This document shows positions 29,246 through 40,550 of a DNA stretch of 64,000 nucleotides, one piece after another. Source of the DNA: Trema orientale (lineage: Eukaryota; Streptophyta; Magnoliopsida; Rosales; Cannabaceae); NCBI GenBank assembly GCA_002914845.1, contig JXTC01000050.1, forward strand, positions 297,212-361,211, read 5' to 3'. Below the pieces are notes generated by a model, which had not been told where the DNA came from, searched no databases, and saw only the letters and a list, made by a program, of their open reading frames with translations. The position numbers and the translations under genes were made by a program. Positions within the stretch are counted from its first letter, which is position 1, and the number at the start of each line of letters is the position of its first letter.

Positions 29246-30394
29246 AGACTTATCAGATGGTCAACGATCCAATGACGGACGGTCTGATTTCATGGGGCCG
29301 AGCCAATAACAGCTTCATCGTCCTCGACCCTCTAGACTTCTCTCGGAGAATTTTGCCTGCTTTTTTCAAACACAACAATTTCTCCAGCTTCGTTCGCCAG
29401 CTCAATACTTATGTACGTCACTATATATATATATAGATAAATACTCATTTTGTTTGTTATTTATGTGATAAATTTCAATTAATTACTTGAACAGGGGTTT
29501 CGAAAAGTCGACCCAGATAGATGGGAGTTCGCGAACGAGTGGTTTCTCCGAGGCCAAAAACATCTGCTCAAGAACATCGTGAGGAAAAAGCACTGCAGTA
29601 GCAGCGGAAGCGGTAGTAGTAGTCGGCTACTTTCCCACACTTCCTCGGCATCCAAACACCTGGAAACAGAGCTCGACGACGAGGAGATAGTGATGGAGAT
29701 AGCGAGGCTCAAGCAAGAACAGAGGGCTTTGGAGGAAGAGCTTCAGGGGATGACGAAGCGACTCGAGACCACCGAGAGGCGACCGCAGCAGATGATGGCC
29801 TTCCTCTATAAGGTCGTTGAGGACCCGGATATCCTCCCCCGCATGATGCTCCAGAACAAGCACCACCTCACCGAGAAGAAGCGCCGCCTCGCCATTAATT
29901 CCTCCACCACCACCACCACCTCGTCTAACTCATCCGGCGCCGCCGTCTCCTCCTCCGCCGCCGCTGCCGGGACCAGCACTAATAACTCGGTCAAGACCGA
30001 GGACGACGAGGCGGGTTTTGAATTGGAGAGTTTCTATCATCATCATCAGTCTACTTCGTCGTCGCCGGAGGAGCCTCCGGCGCCGGCGGGATGGTGGCCG
30101 GGCCGGGTTTTCTCTCAAGAGGGTTTTTATAACGGCTTCGCCGCCCTTAGTCCAAACCCGATATCCACGGTTTCGGGGGGCCGGGTAGGGGACAGCATGG
30201 CGGCGGCGATATCGTCGTTTTCTGCTGCGCCGCCGCCGTGTTATGCTTTTGGGAATGGGAATAGTAATAGTAATAGTACTAATGCGCAGATAGGTTATTT
30301 TACAGAAGTAGTGGCTGGAGTGGAGCCTAATAGCCCTCATGATCCAGCTCCAGTACCGCCTTATCCATTCTCGTTGTTTGGAGGTGGTTTTTAA
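29203..30394 (+). CDS. HSFC1: Class C heat-stress transcription factor, HSFC1-like, two exons
   Basis: Exons 29203-29412 and 29495-30394 join in phase 0 to 369 codons plus TAA; the 82-bp intron (GTACGT...AACAG) sits at LNTY/GFRK, the conserved position inside HSF DNA-binding domains. The DNA-binding domain spans about residues 8-102, with [20 protein letters not shown] recognition-helix sequence. A hydrophobic heptad region (HR-A/B, about 135-175) follows, ending in [18 protein letters not shown], diagnostic of class C. KKRRL at 198-202 is a likely nuclear signal. The C-terminal 165 residues are Ser/Thr/Ala/Gly-rich, with no AHA activation motif seen, as expected for class C. It should act in the nucleus as a trimeric binder of heat-shock elements; class C members are linked to abiotic stress. 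The gene is intact. GC content is much higher than the surroundings in exon 2. Confidence 0.96.
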
Positions 30395-31053
30395 TTCGTT
30401 ATAGTTTCTTCACGAGATTACAGATTTTATCCTTATTTCTATTTCTATCCTCTTCTTTTTTTCTTTTTCTTTTTCTTTTTTGGCATCTTTTTCCTCTTAT
30501 TTTTAGCCTTCTCTTTTTTTTTTTTTTGGTACACAAAATATTAATAATAACATGTTTAATATACCCTATTCGTTGGTACCTGTGTGAATATTTTGTTATG
30601 TTATGTACATCTGGACTGATATTGATAATAAATAATAAAGAAAAGAAAATAGTGTTGAAATCTAACATGCTGAGACTTTTGGAAATTGGATTCATGGTGT
30701 ACATGTAAGTTCAAATTTCTTATTATAGACTAAAAAACAAGGGGTAGATCTCCTTCGTCCCATCTTTTTTTTTTTTTTTTTAGCTAATCCAGAAATACTT
30801 GAAAAAATTATCAAGTTTTTTACAGTAAAAAGTACTCTTTTAAAAACACCAACAAGTACACTCTCCCAGCATCTACTTCTAAATTTGGTATCGGCAGATT
30901 GCATATTAGTTAATGCCGTAGTGGTAATTGGACCAATCTAATTAGCTGGCACCATTCATATAATTTAGATATGCGTAGGCGGGGTTGCTAAACTTAATAT
31001 AGCTTAGGGAATTACAAGCACTATTAATGATATTCTTCTACTTTATATTTGTA
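30395..31053. other. 3' UTR of HSFC1 and downstream sequence
   Basis: T-rich tracts follow the stop codon. The AATAATAAATAATAAAG stretch near 30623-30640 could serve for polyadenylation. Nothing else is recognised before the Helitron. Confidence 0.5.
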
Positions 31054-32480
31054 CTAGTCGTAATTCCGCGGGCTGCGCGGGTTGATGTAATATGAGTTTA
31101 TGTGTTAATTACTGAAACATTTTTTAGTCTTAATGTTATTGATTCTATTTGAAAAAAATAAATATTGTTGTTAGAAAAATTCTTGCACAAAATTAAAATT
31201 CAAATATTAGAGAAGGAAGTGATTATTTTGATAATAATTATTAATTATATATGGTACATACCAAATCAGTATAATCTATGGTCGTTGCTTTAAGATTATA
31301 GTATGTTCTTCATTGTATTACGTTTAGGGTTTTTCAATGTATATGACATATTTTCCTACATAAAAAATAGACACAATATCAAAATTTTAATACATGTCAA
31401 AAGCAAATTCTGAGCAACATATAAAACTGCTAAAGGAAATCAAAGTCAAAATAAAAAAAAATCTTAAAAACATACTTTTTTTAAAAAATAGAAATGGTGA
31501 TTAATATGCAGGAAGGTTTATATATATATAGTGGTAACCGACTTTGAAGGATACATCTAATCTAACTTCTAGATTTAGTTCAACGAATTACAGAGAATAT
31601 ATTATCTCTACTTTCTAAACTAATGTGTTGAGATAAAGACAATTAATTAGAAATTAGGAAAAAAAATAAAACTAAACTTAAACATAACAAAAGATTCAAT
31701 GTTTTTTCTTTTAAAAAAAAACTTAACGTAACAATCATTACTATAAATTACTATATCTATATATATATATGTGTAGGTTCAATGTATTATATTTTAAAAA
31801 AAATTAAACGTAACATAGTTTGTTTTTGAAAAAATTAAACGTAAAGGAATTTTAATTATTATATAAATATCAAATGTATTAAAATAAATATAAATAGTAA
31901 ATCTTTAAGATAATGACAATTATAAATTTTTTTTAAACCTTAAAAGATAAGAATTTACTATAAATTACTATATCTATATATATGTATATATGTAGCTTCA
32001 ATGTATTATATTTATAAAAAAAATTAAACGTGACACTGTTTGTTTTTGAAAAAATTAAATGTAAAGGAGTTTTAATTATTATATAAATATTCAATGTATT
32101 AAAATAAATATAAATAGTAAATCTATTAAGATAATGATAATTATTAATTTTTTTTAAAACCTTAAAAGATAAGAATTTTATAGATTCAATGTATTACTAT
32201 AAATATAAATATAAATAATAAATGTAGGTTCAATGTATTTTTTTTAAAAAAAAAGAAAAATTAAACGTAACAATAGTTATAATTATTAAATAAATAATCA
32301 ATCATTATTATAAAATTATATTTTATAATCTATATATTATGACCAATCATAGTAAAGAAAAATAATAATAGGACCAATCATATCATGAATAAATTAAGAA
32401 TTTTCTAAAAATTTTAAAAATAGAATGGTGATCAAAGAAGCTATCAGAATTTTTAGCTTCAGGCTTAATATATATATAGA
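31054..32480 (-). mobile_element. Non-autonomous Helitron, 1427 bp
   Basis: On the - strand it starts TCTATATATATATTAAGCC and ends with a CCGCG-CAGCC-CGCGG hairpin, 12 nt, then CTAG. It is inserted between A and T with no duplication (A at 31053 and T at 32481 on the + strand). No Rep/helicase frame is present. The right edge is slightly uncertain because GATA repeats follow it. Confidence 0.88.
31741..32180. repeat. Tandem duplication of about 220 bp inside the Helitron
   Basis: Two units (about 31741-31956 and 31957-32180) share ATAAATTACTATATCTATAT, TTCAATGTATTATATTT, AAAATTAAAYGTAAAGGA and CCTTAAAAGATAAGAATTT in the same order. A partial third copy follows (TTCAATGTATTACTATAAAT). Confidence 0.8.
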
Positions 32481-33900
32481 TAGATAGATAGATATATATA
32501 TATTTTTCAGACAAATCTATAATGATTTTGATGTAACTTAATGATGCTTGTAAATACCATTTTCTGGTAGAAATTAAGAAATTAGAATCCTTCTGACTTG
32601 GATATATTCTTTTTTACTAGAAAGGGAAAGATAACAGTTATAAATGTTGAATAATGTGAATCTAGTGCACGTGTATTTAATTCCCTTCCTACATTAACTC
32701 TTAATATTCAGATTTGTATTTCCCTTTTTGGGCATGCATGGTAACTACTAACTACTTCCCCTCATAGCATAGTAAGTTTGATCTTTAGAACCAACTCGAG
32801 ATAATTCAGGTGAGAGTGAAAGACAACGAAAATGAATATTAATGTTACTTTATTCTCTCTCCTAATCCCAAGCTACCATTAAATGTCACGTAGTAGAAAA
32901 CATCGCCAGCGCAGAATGGTCCCCACAGTTCAGAAGTAACAACAGTGGCAAAAATCCATTGCTCCCATTGGAGGAGAAAGCCAGAGCTTTTGGGGCGGTG
33001 AAAGTCCAAAGGCAGCAACTAAACTGAGGAAAAGCCCATGTCAAACCCACGTGAGCATGACCCTTAGAAGGCCTTAAGGACACCCACCAAAAAAAAAAAA
33101 AAAAAAAAAAAAACTTTCTCCTTATAAATATGGTGGGCCATACTATCCTCTCTGTGGCCATGCCCTACCTGAGATGGCGCGTGTGTTTTCTCCCGCCCCT
33201 CCTTGTCTCTTCACAAAGTTCCCTCCACGCATTGTAGCGCGTAATTCATTTTTCATTTTTCATTTTTCACCACTTTTTTTTTCTTTTTTTTTTTTTTCTA
33301 GGGGTAACAAGGGTTCGATTAGGGTGGAGTTTGATCCCTAATTCATGAATTCAGTTGGAGGAGTTCTAGCTCGACTCTCCTGTTCACTCTCTTTTCTTTC
33401 TATTTAAGATGTGAATCATTATTTTTGTAATATTGTTAAAATATAATATATTTAATTTTGTAGAATTCAATTTAGCACCCTTATTTAGTTTACCGGAGAG
33501 ATATATTGAGATTGAGTTAGTTCAATATGGACAATAATTATTGATCATCTTCGTAACGGATAATTATGGCAAGACCATCGTGTACTAGTGTTGTGTTTAT
33601 TTGGTCTTGTAACATTATTTTGTTTTTACAAATTAAAATTTTGTTAAGGAGAAACGTGTCCATACAATCAAGATCATTAGCTGTGACGATCTTGATCCAG
33701 CATACCCATATGTTGGATCATGGCAAATTCGTGTCTCTATGTAGCGTTTATCGCTTTTAAAAAAAGATGATGTTTAAACATGAGGGGCAGTATACAGTAT
33801 AGTCGTATTCTTCGTCACGTGACAACATTAATAAATTACTATATGTGTGTGTTTCGTCACTACTTGTAATTGTCTGCACTATTGAATTAAAAAAACAATA
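32481..33900. other. Intergenic sequence with an orphan promoter-like block
   Basis: No gene supported. 32880-33240 is GC-richer than its surroundings and is described separately. The rest is AT-rich. Confidence 0.5.
33040..33160 (+). promoter_or_regulatory. Promoter-like block without a gene
   Basis: A G-box CACGTG (33048-33053) lies about 70 bp before a clean TATA box TATAAATA (33123-33130), separated by a poly-A tract. Downstream I see no coding frame with a recognisable domain. It may drive a non-coding RNA, be a relic, or be chance. Confidence 0.35.
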
Positions 33901-33909
33901 TTAAGTGAA

Positions 33910-34112
33910 GGGCACTAATTTAGTAGGTATTTTTCTTTTTTTATTTATGAATAAGTATCAATTTGATCAATAAAAATTTTTTTTGTACATTTTTTTATAT
34001 TAAAAAATAAGAAATAACTGTTGAATTACCATTAGATGATGATCCAATGGCAAAAAAAAAATACTTATACATAGGTAAAAAAAAAAAAAAAATACCTACT
34101 GGAACGACAACT
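33910..34112 (+). mobile_element. MITE of the AGTAGGTA family, 203 bp, Mutator-like
   Basis: The ends are GGGCACTAATTTAGTAGGTA and, inverted, AGTTGTCGTTCCAGTAGGTA. The perfect 9-bp duplication TTAAGTGAA lies at 33901-33909 and 34113-34121. Related to copies at 42613, 44524 and 46112. Confidence 0.88.
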
Positions 34113-34199
34113 TTAAGTGAATTATAATATGAGAGCCTTCTTATATTGCTGTCTGAACTAAAGTCAAAACAAAAGAGAAAAGATTAACAATAAATCCAA

Positions 34200-34870
34200 G
34201 CAAAAGAGCCTTGTAAGAGGTTCACTCTCCCTCCCTCTCTTATTGGATCAGGTCACCGAAGTTGACGAGTGAGATTAACGTGAAAGGATCTATCAAAATG
34301 GGCCCCAGCCCAATCGGAACACCCTCTTTTGGGCTCCTTTACTCGGACGCGTGTTGCGAAATCACCAGCTTGGGATGGTGGGACCCCTGCTTCAAAATAA
34401 TGGAAAGGGCAAAATAGAGTGGGCCCCACACCTCGTGTGTGCAGACAAAAGGGATTCCTTATCTCTGAGTCCTTTCGCTTTTTGGTGGGGACCAGTCTCT
34501 CGGCTCGTGCAACCACGTGGGGACTACCCAAGTTGGAAACAACACGTGGCGACTCGATATGCATCCGTGATCGTTGTTTTCTCCTAAAGCCCCTCACAAT
34601 AGCAGAAAACTGATGATTTTGCGAGTAATTATATGGTGTTGCTCTGGAACACACTATCATCGTGGACGTTGAAACGCCATGACCAAGTAGGACCCGCCAC
34701 GTGGCACATCTGTAGCTCACCTGTAACGTATAGATGTGTAGCATAGGAGAACCAATAGGGGGATTCACTTTTTCTATCCAAAAAAAGGTCAAAAAGAGGA
34801 AGAAAACGGGGAGCATTTGGATCAATAGGAGCTTTGATATTGTTGAGGTCCAAAATTGGGAAATAAAATT
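34200..34870. promoter_or_regulatory. GC-richer block with three G-boxes, no recognised gene
   Basis: CACGTG occurs at 34514-34519, 34543-34548 and 34698-34703. A 190-codon open frame on the - strand (34253-34825) has no recognisable domain, and the G-boxes fall inside it, so I do not call it a gene. This could be a stress-type regulatory region or degraded gene DNA. Confidence 0.35.
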
Positions 34871-34936
34871 CTATATCGCCATACAGTGTATTATTTTCTA
34901 AAAAATTGAATTTATTATTCACAATATATTTATATA

Positions 34937-35107
34937 GGGAATGGCTACGGTAGGAGCTTCCCTATGTAGGGTCATGCCTTAATTATCGTTGGATGGGAAT
35001 CTGTGGAGAATAACGAGAATCTGTGGAGAATCTATTTATATACAGATTCCCATCCAACGGTGAATAGACAGGGCCCTACGTAGGGCGCCCCTACTGTAGA
35101 CGCGCCC
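34937..35107 (+). mobile_element. Mutator-like MITE, 171 bp
   Basis: The ends are GGGAATGGCTACGGTAGGAG and, inverted, GGGCGCGTCTACAGTAGGGG. The perfect 9-bp duplication ATTTATATA lies at 34928-34936 and 35108-35116. The middle folds back (GGATGGGAATCTGT / ACAGATTCCCATCC). Confidence 0.9.
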
Positions 35108-35116
35108 ATTTATATA

Positions 35117-35860
35117 TATATAGATTTTGAATATAGTCTTTTTCAGTAGTCATTGTTACATAATTTAGCCAAATTCGAATATATTTTTCTAATATGATAT
35201 TGAATAAATATATATTTTGTGTCAGTTAAGTCATACAGCAAAACCGGTCCTATACTAATCCTACCCCTATATATATAATTTTGTGATTGTGGGAGGGAAC
35301 AGAGAAAATACTCTAATTTTTAGTGGACAAAGGGCAGGGGAAAAAGGGAGTGACACCTGTCTCTGGCCCATCCGAGGAAGGTCATTGTCTCTTAGGATGG
35401 GGAAATCCGGACCATGTATTTAGGCTAATTTGTCCAAACTCTTTTTTTAAACAATTATTAAATATTTTATTAATTGTGGTTAGAGATACCAGACAAAAGT
35501 AGAAAAAAGAACTTGTGGTTGATGATGACCCACGTCTAATTAGGTATCGTTCGGGACTAAAAATAGCATTTAAAGTATACTTTAATTAGTCACTTGGATT
35601 AAGACTAAGATCTAATTATACATGCGAAATCTGTGATTAAAAATGGTCATAATCTTATATCATGGATTAAGGGTGTTTTAGACCTAATAACACATTTTCT
35701 TTTTGAGTTTTGGACACTTATACTTATTTTTCAAAAAATATTACCAAATTTACGATCTTTCAAAAATAATAAAAATTTTGTACGATCTTTTTAAGGCATT
35801 TTTCTAAATACTTCAGAAGCTAAAAAATGCGGTGGCATTTTAGTAAATAAGTCATTTTTT
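35117..35860. other. Intergenic sequence
   Basis: Nothing recognisable; AT-rich, without coding signal. Confidence 0.5.
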
Positions 35861-36262
35861 TAACAGAAAACCACAAAAGTTTTCTGGAAACCAATTTGGT
35901 TTTCTATTAGCGGAATGTCCTATACGTAATTAAATCACAAGAAACTACAAAGGTTTCCTAGAAACCAGTTTGATTTTCTTTAGCGAAATGTCATGTACGT
36001 AAGTACATCACAGAAAACCACAAATATTTCTTAGAAACCATTGTGGTTTCCTTTTTGTAGAATGTCATGCAGCTAAATAAATTACAGGAAACCTATAAAC
36101 TATCGTGGTTTCCTTTAAGCAAAATGCCCTGTAGTTAAGTAAATCACAGGAAACTACAAAAGTTTCCTAGAAACCATTGTGGTTTCTTTTTCAAATCACA
36201 TGAAACAATAAAAGTATCTTGAAAACTATTGTGATTTCCTTTTTGCAGAATGTCCTGTAGCA
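35861..36262. repeat. Minisatellite, six degenerate units of 52-75 bp
   Basis: Each unit has AGGAAACTACAAAAGTTTCC then TAGAAACCATTGTGGTTTCC then AGAATGTCCTGTAG. Units start near 35861, 35936, 36009, 36083, 36145 and 36197, and the last ones are shortened. Each unit contains self-complementary GGAAAC/GTTTCC pairs able to form hairpins. Confidence 0.8.
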
Positions 36263-37745
36263 AGAATTAGGTGAGACATTGAATAGGGACACTGGAGAAT
36301 ATGATTAAGTTCTCAAATTAAGTAATTATATCTTTGAAGTAAAAGCAACAGAAATATATATTAGTTTCTGGATTCTGGTAATTGGTTTCTAATAATTAAA
36401 TTGGTTTCTAGTAATCAATAATTGAATTAACCAAATAGTTTTACTATTTATGATAAAAACTAATTTAATTTTTATTTTTCATTAATTAAATAGTTATGAT
36501 ACTTATGGTTGAAACCAATATAATTGTTAGTTTTTAGTAACCAATTTAATTTCTAGTTTTCAAAAATCAATTAGTTTATAGTTTCTAATAATAAATTGGT
36601 AATTAGTTTTAAGAGTGATCAGCTACAAATAGACTAGTAGCAAAAAGAAACAAAAGAAAAAATGAAAATTCTAAGACATTATTTGGTCTTTCATATAAAA
36701 AGTGAATTACTAGCTAAAAGAAGTCTAAAAGAAGGTAACATAAAAATAAGAATTTGTTAGCAAGAATAAAAAATAGAAATTCTAAGATATTATTTGGTTT
36801 TTCTTAGCAAGAATTTGTTATTTTTCTAAAAAAAAGTAGTATAAAAATAAGTAAAAATTTAGACATCATATTCTTGTTATTATTTATCAAAAGGTAGTAC
36901 TAGATGTCTTTATCCTTTTTCTTATGTGAATATTAAATACTTCATTTTATCAGTACTTCACGTTGTCTAAAGATTTGTGCCACTTAGCCTTATTATACCT
37001 TTATTTATGAGAGTGTGAATGAATTCTAAATGGAAATCAAAGAGTACATATAGTAGCTTTATGATTTGGAATTTTTGATTGGAGTCCTTAATCTCTTTTT
37101 GTTTTGGCCCCATGGGGTAAGATAGAGATATTAAACTAGTACTAGTAAGAGCTATTCACGGTAAATATTGCAAATAATAATAACAATCAAGAAAAAGAAT
37201 TGCAAGAGAGAATTACAAGTTTGTGGCTCTGAAGAAAATTAGTTGAGTTAGTTATTAGGCTTAGGCCTTCTATTTGATAGTTTTTTCTTTTAAAAAAAAT
37301 ACATTTAACTTGTACATTTTCTAAATCAATTATATTTGTGAAATTCCCACATTCCCCTTTTGTTTCCACTCTCAATCTCTCTCTAGTTTACTCATTCTAG
37401 TTGAGGTTTTGCAAGTTATGAGTTTTTTGAACAGTATGAGACTAAATTTATTTTTGAGATCAAACTATCCATTTTCTAAAGTTTAGGTCACCGCTACATC
37501 ACTAATACCTTTCCTAGAAACTTCCATTTATGAAAATCTCTCCAACTTTGAATGGAAGTTAGAATAACTATTCGTGCTATTTCAAATGAGTAAGGGATTC
37601 ATTCAATTATTTTGGCATTTAATAGAATATTCTCGATTTTAATATTTTTTTCTCACCAATTTTCGCAGCATTAAGATAGGTCAGTACAAAGATACCTAGT
37701 GAGTGACTCATATTCATTCTTCAATAGAAATTAGAAAGCTAATTA
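36263..37745. other. AT-rich intergenic sequence
   Basis: No gene supported. The GGTTTCTAATAATTAAATTGG wording up to 36600 may be degraded minisatellite. A direct repeat around AATTCTAAGAYATTATTTGG lies near 36668 and 36778. Confidence 0.5.
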
Positions 37746-38092
37746 ATATAGAACAAGAGTAAAAATTTTAGAAGTGATAAGACAAAAAGAGAAGGAGAGA
37801 GATTTAAACAAAAAAAGAGAAATTTTAGAGAAAAAGAGTAAGAGCTTTAGAGAGAGAATTTCTGAATAGTTTGTATATCATTAATCAAATTTGAAAAATA
37901 ATATTCATAGAAGAGTTTATTTATAGAGAAGCTCTTAGACAAAACTAGGAAACTAACATCTTCTAGAAACATAGACAAAAGGAAAACACCAAACTACTTA
38001 CTCAACATTTGAATAAAATCTAATAAAATAATTAAATCACTAAATATATATTTTTATGTTTACGCCTAACATAAGTACGGAAAGCAGATGCA
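37746..38092 (-). repeat. 3' LTR of the gypsy element
   Basis: It aligns along its length with 41885-42230 (AAATTTTAGAAG, GAGAATTTCTGAATAGTTTG, CTCTTAGACAAAACTAGGAA, GCCTAACATAAGTA). Confidence 0.8.
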
Positions 38093-38099
38093 TGGAACT

Positions 38100-38290
38100 A
38101 CCAAATATATCTTAAATGGATGAAGATATAGTTCAGTCTTAAAGACCAAATCTATCAACTGCTGTCTTAGAAACCATGTTCATGGAACTACCTCTATTAA
38201 TGACTAGCTTACACATTTTCTTGTTGAGGGGAACAGAAGTGTGAAAAAAATTAGTACGTTTTCATGAATTGCTATCACGAGTAGACAAAA
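38100..38290 (-). pseudogene. gypsy protease remnant
   Basis: On the - strand it reads CKLVINRGSSMNMVSKTAVDR, matching the gypsy segment KLIIDGGSCENVVSK with the catalytic Asp changed to Asn and the following Gly to Arg. It stops soon after, so it would be inactive. Confidence 0.75.
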
Positions 38291-38456
38291 TGCATCTCAT
38301 GACATACATATATTCCTCCTTAGTGGGAAAGTATTCTTTATACATTACTGAAGGATCTTCCTCATAATCGTGCTCTAAAAGATCTATCCCCAAAAGTTCA
38401 TTATCATCTCTAAGTTAAGAGTTATTCTCACAGTCAAGGACTAAAATATGTTTAGG

Positions 38457-39690
38457 ACAATAGAAAGTTATATGACCTTTGGCATGACAATGGTGACACT
38501 CTATCTGGGATATGGAAGAGTGAGAGCTAAAGGAGAATTGTGATATACTCGTATCTAAAGTCGGGGAAGGAAAACTAGGAGTATACCCTGTTAGTGGCTT
38601 AGAATTGAATGCTTGAGAACTAAAGATAGACCTAGGATCGGTACTAGAGCAACTAGAACAACTATCGGATTGAAAGTGGTATGCCTAGGATCAGAATTAA
38701 GGTACCTTTCATACTCTATGGCTGTTTGATAAATGTCAGTTAAAGTATATAGGGGACGAACTCTAAGCTCACGCTTAAGATCGGATTTAAGACCATTGAT
38801 AAACCTAATAATAAGAACCATATCTTCTTTATTAACCTCAAATAGAAACCTCAATGACTCAAACTGGGAGGTATACATGCAAACTATGAAGTTGTTTTGC
38901 CTAAGAGTAAAGAATTGATCTAACAACTTATTTATGTAGTAAAATGGTACGTATTTAGTCTTAAGAACATCTCTCATTTCATCTAAAGTTAGAATTGTTG
39001 GACGACGTCTAAGGTCAACATCACGAATAACACTTTTCCAACAATACTTTGCATCACCCACTACCTTAATCCTAGCCCTACTGATATACTAAGTCTCAGC
39101 CATGCTATACCAATCAAAGTATTCATTCCTCCGATCCAGCCAACTTAAAAAGGCAGAGGGGTCAAACCTACCATCGAACTCTGGGGCATCTAACTTAACT
39201 TTCCTAACTGAATCATCAACATAAGTATTTCGAGGTGCTTGATAGTGAGGCTAATATTGAGGTTGTCTATTTTGAGGTTCTATGTGCTTTGGGTAGTAGG
39301 TGAGACGAGATGGAGTAACAATGTCTGTAGCATTATAATTATCATGATAAGTATTGATAAGTGCCATATATGCCTATGTGAACGGGACCAGAAGGGGTGC
39401 ATAATGAACCTGAAGTGTGGTAGTACTTAGTATCATTAAGATGAGTGAGCGAACTAGAGTTTAGAGAGACATTTGACATAAAAGCAAGATCAAATCGTGC
39501 GAGGGTCTGAATTTCCTCATCGATATTGTCCATTCTAGTATTAAAGGTGGCAACAACATCAGCAAGGGTTTAAAAGAATAGTTTTAAGCTTATCAAATGT
39601 TTAATCATACCGATCTTGATGATTCTCTATCATTTTAACAAGGCTTTCATGGTCCTTGATAGTCATAGGCACGGTGAAAAAGAAAAGGAA
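38457..39690 (-). pseudogene. gypsy gag remnant
   Basis: On the - strand: an N-terminal part, then EFDGRFDPSAFLSWLDRRNE (about 39130-39185), then the Gag body with LKTKYVPFYYINKLLDQF and LRQ (38591-39061 open), then a complete CX2CX4HX4C zinc knuckle CHHCHAKGHITFYC (38457-38498). Stops and frameshifts separate the parts. In life it would package element RNA. Confidence 0.88.
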
Positions 39691-40550
39691 ATTGATACTG
39701 AGACAAGACTAGAATCATATTAACTAATGAGGAAAATAAACCAAACAAGATGCATATAGTATGAATGAAAATCTAATAAAAGCAATTTTATAATGATGAC
39801 AAAAATTTAAGCTTGTAGTAAACTAAGATCTGTTGCAAATTCAACAAAAAAGTCAAAGAAACTAATCTAAAAGCACAGTATTCAAGGTAAAACAAAATTT
39901 ACCCAATTTTTGGCAAAAAAGATACTACAAATTAAAAGTGCCTAATCTTTCTGTTATAGGCTATGTAACGCTCTGAGTTGATTGGTTAATGTTGTTATGG
40001 ATTGGACTCAAAGGATGAAAGTCTTGAATGAACAGAAGAGACACGAACACTTTGTACTTGCAATTGGGCTTCTAGGCAGGTGCTATGTTAATGGGCTTTA
40101 TTGGAATTTTGTTGGAATCCCATCTTAGTCAACCCAATAAAATCTTGACAGCACAAAAACAAAAGAAAACCAGAAGTGATATGGTTGGCAAGTGTTGGTC
40201 GTGTGGCGTTAATGGAGCTTGGGCGGCAAGATCTGAGATGAATAGGACATAGGGTCGTTGTATTTGGTCGCGAGTGTTTGGAAGTCTGAAACAAAGGCTG
40301 AAGCTCCGAAAACGATGGACGGCAGCGCGGAACTTGGCAGGTAACAGGGACTTCGGCGAAGGACGATATCGGCGTTGACGGGGATGTGAGAATGTGGGTG
40401 GTGGCGGCGGAGCAAGTGAGGACGTTGGAGGGGGAGTGGGCGAGTGATGGAATCTGGGTTAGTGGTAGTTATGGCAGCAGCCGGTTTGACAGTAGTGATG
40501 GTGCTATGTTGGGAAGAATATACCTTCCTTTTTTTTTTCCTTATTTTTTT
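39691..40550 (-). other. gypsy leader region
   Basis: Non-coding sequence between gag and the primer-binding site. 40090-40520 is GC-rich (GGTGGCGGCGGAGC, GGAGGGGGAGTGGG), unlike the rest of the element. Open frames here have no recognised domain. Confidence 0.5.

Noticed and set aside
29930..30340. 136-codon frame antisense to HSFC1 exon 2, and similar short antisense frames
   Set aside because: These are shadows of a GC-rich real coding region. Arg-rich antisense products are typical of this.
34253..34825. 190-codon open frame on the - strand
   Set aside because: It has no recognisable domain and no gene-like neighbours, and it overlaps three G-boxes. GC-rich intergenic DNA can stay open by chance.
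35861..36262. Regularly spaced repeats as a CRISPR array
   Set aside because: This is a plant nuclear minisatellite. The units vary in length and there are no unique spacers or cas genes.
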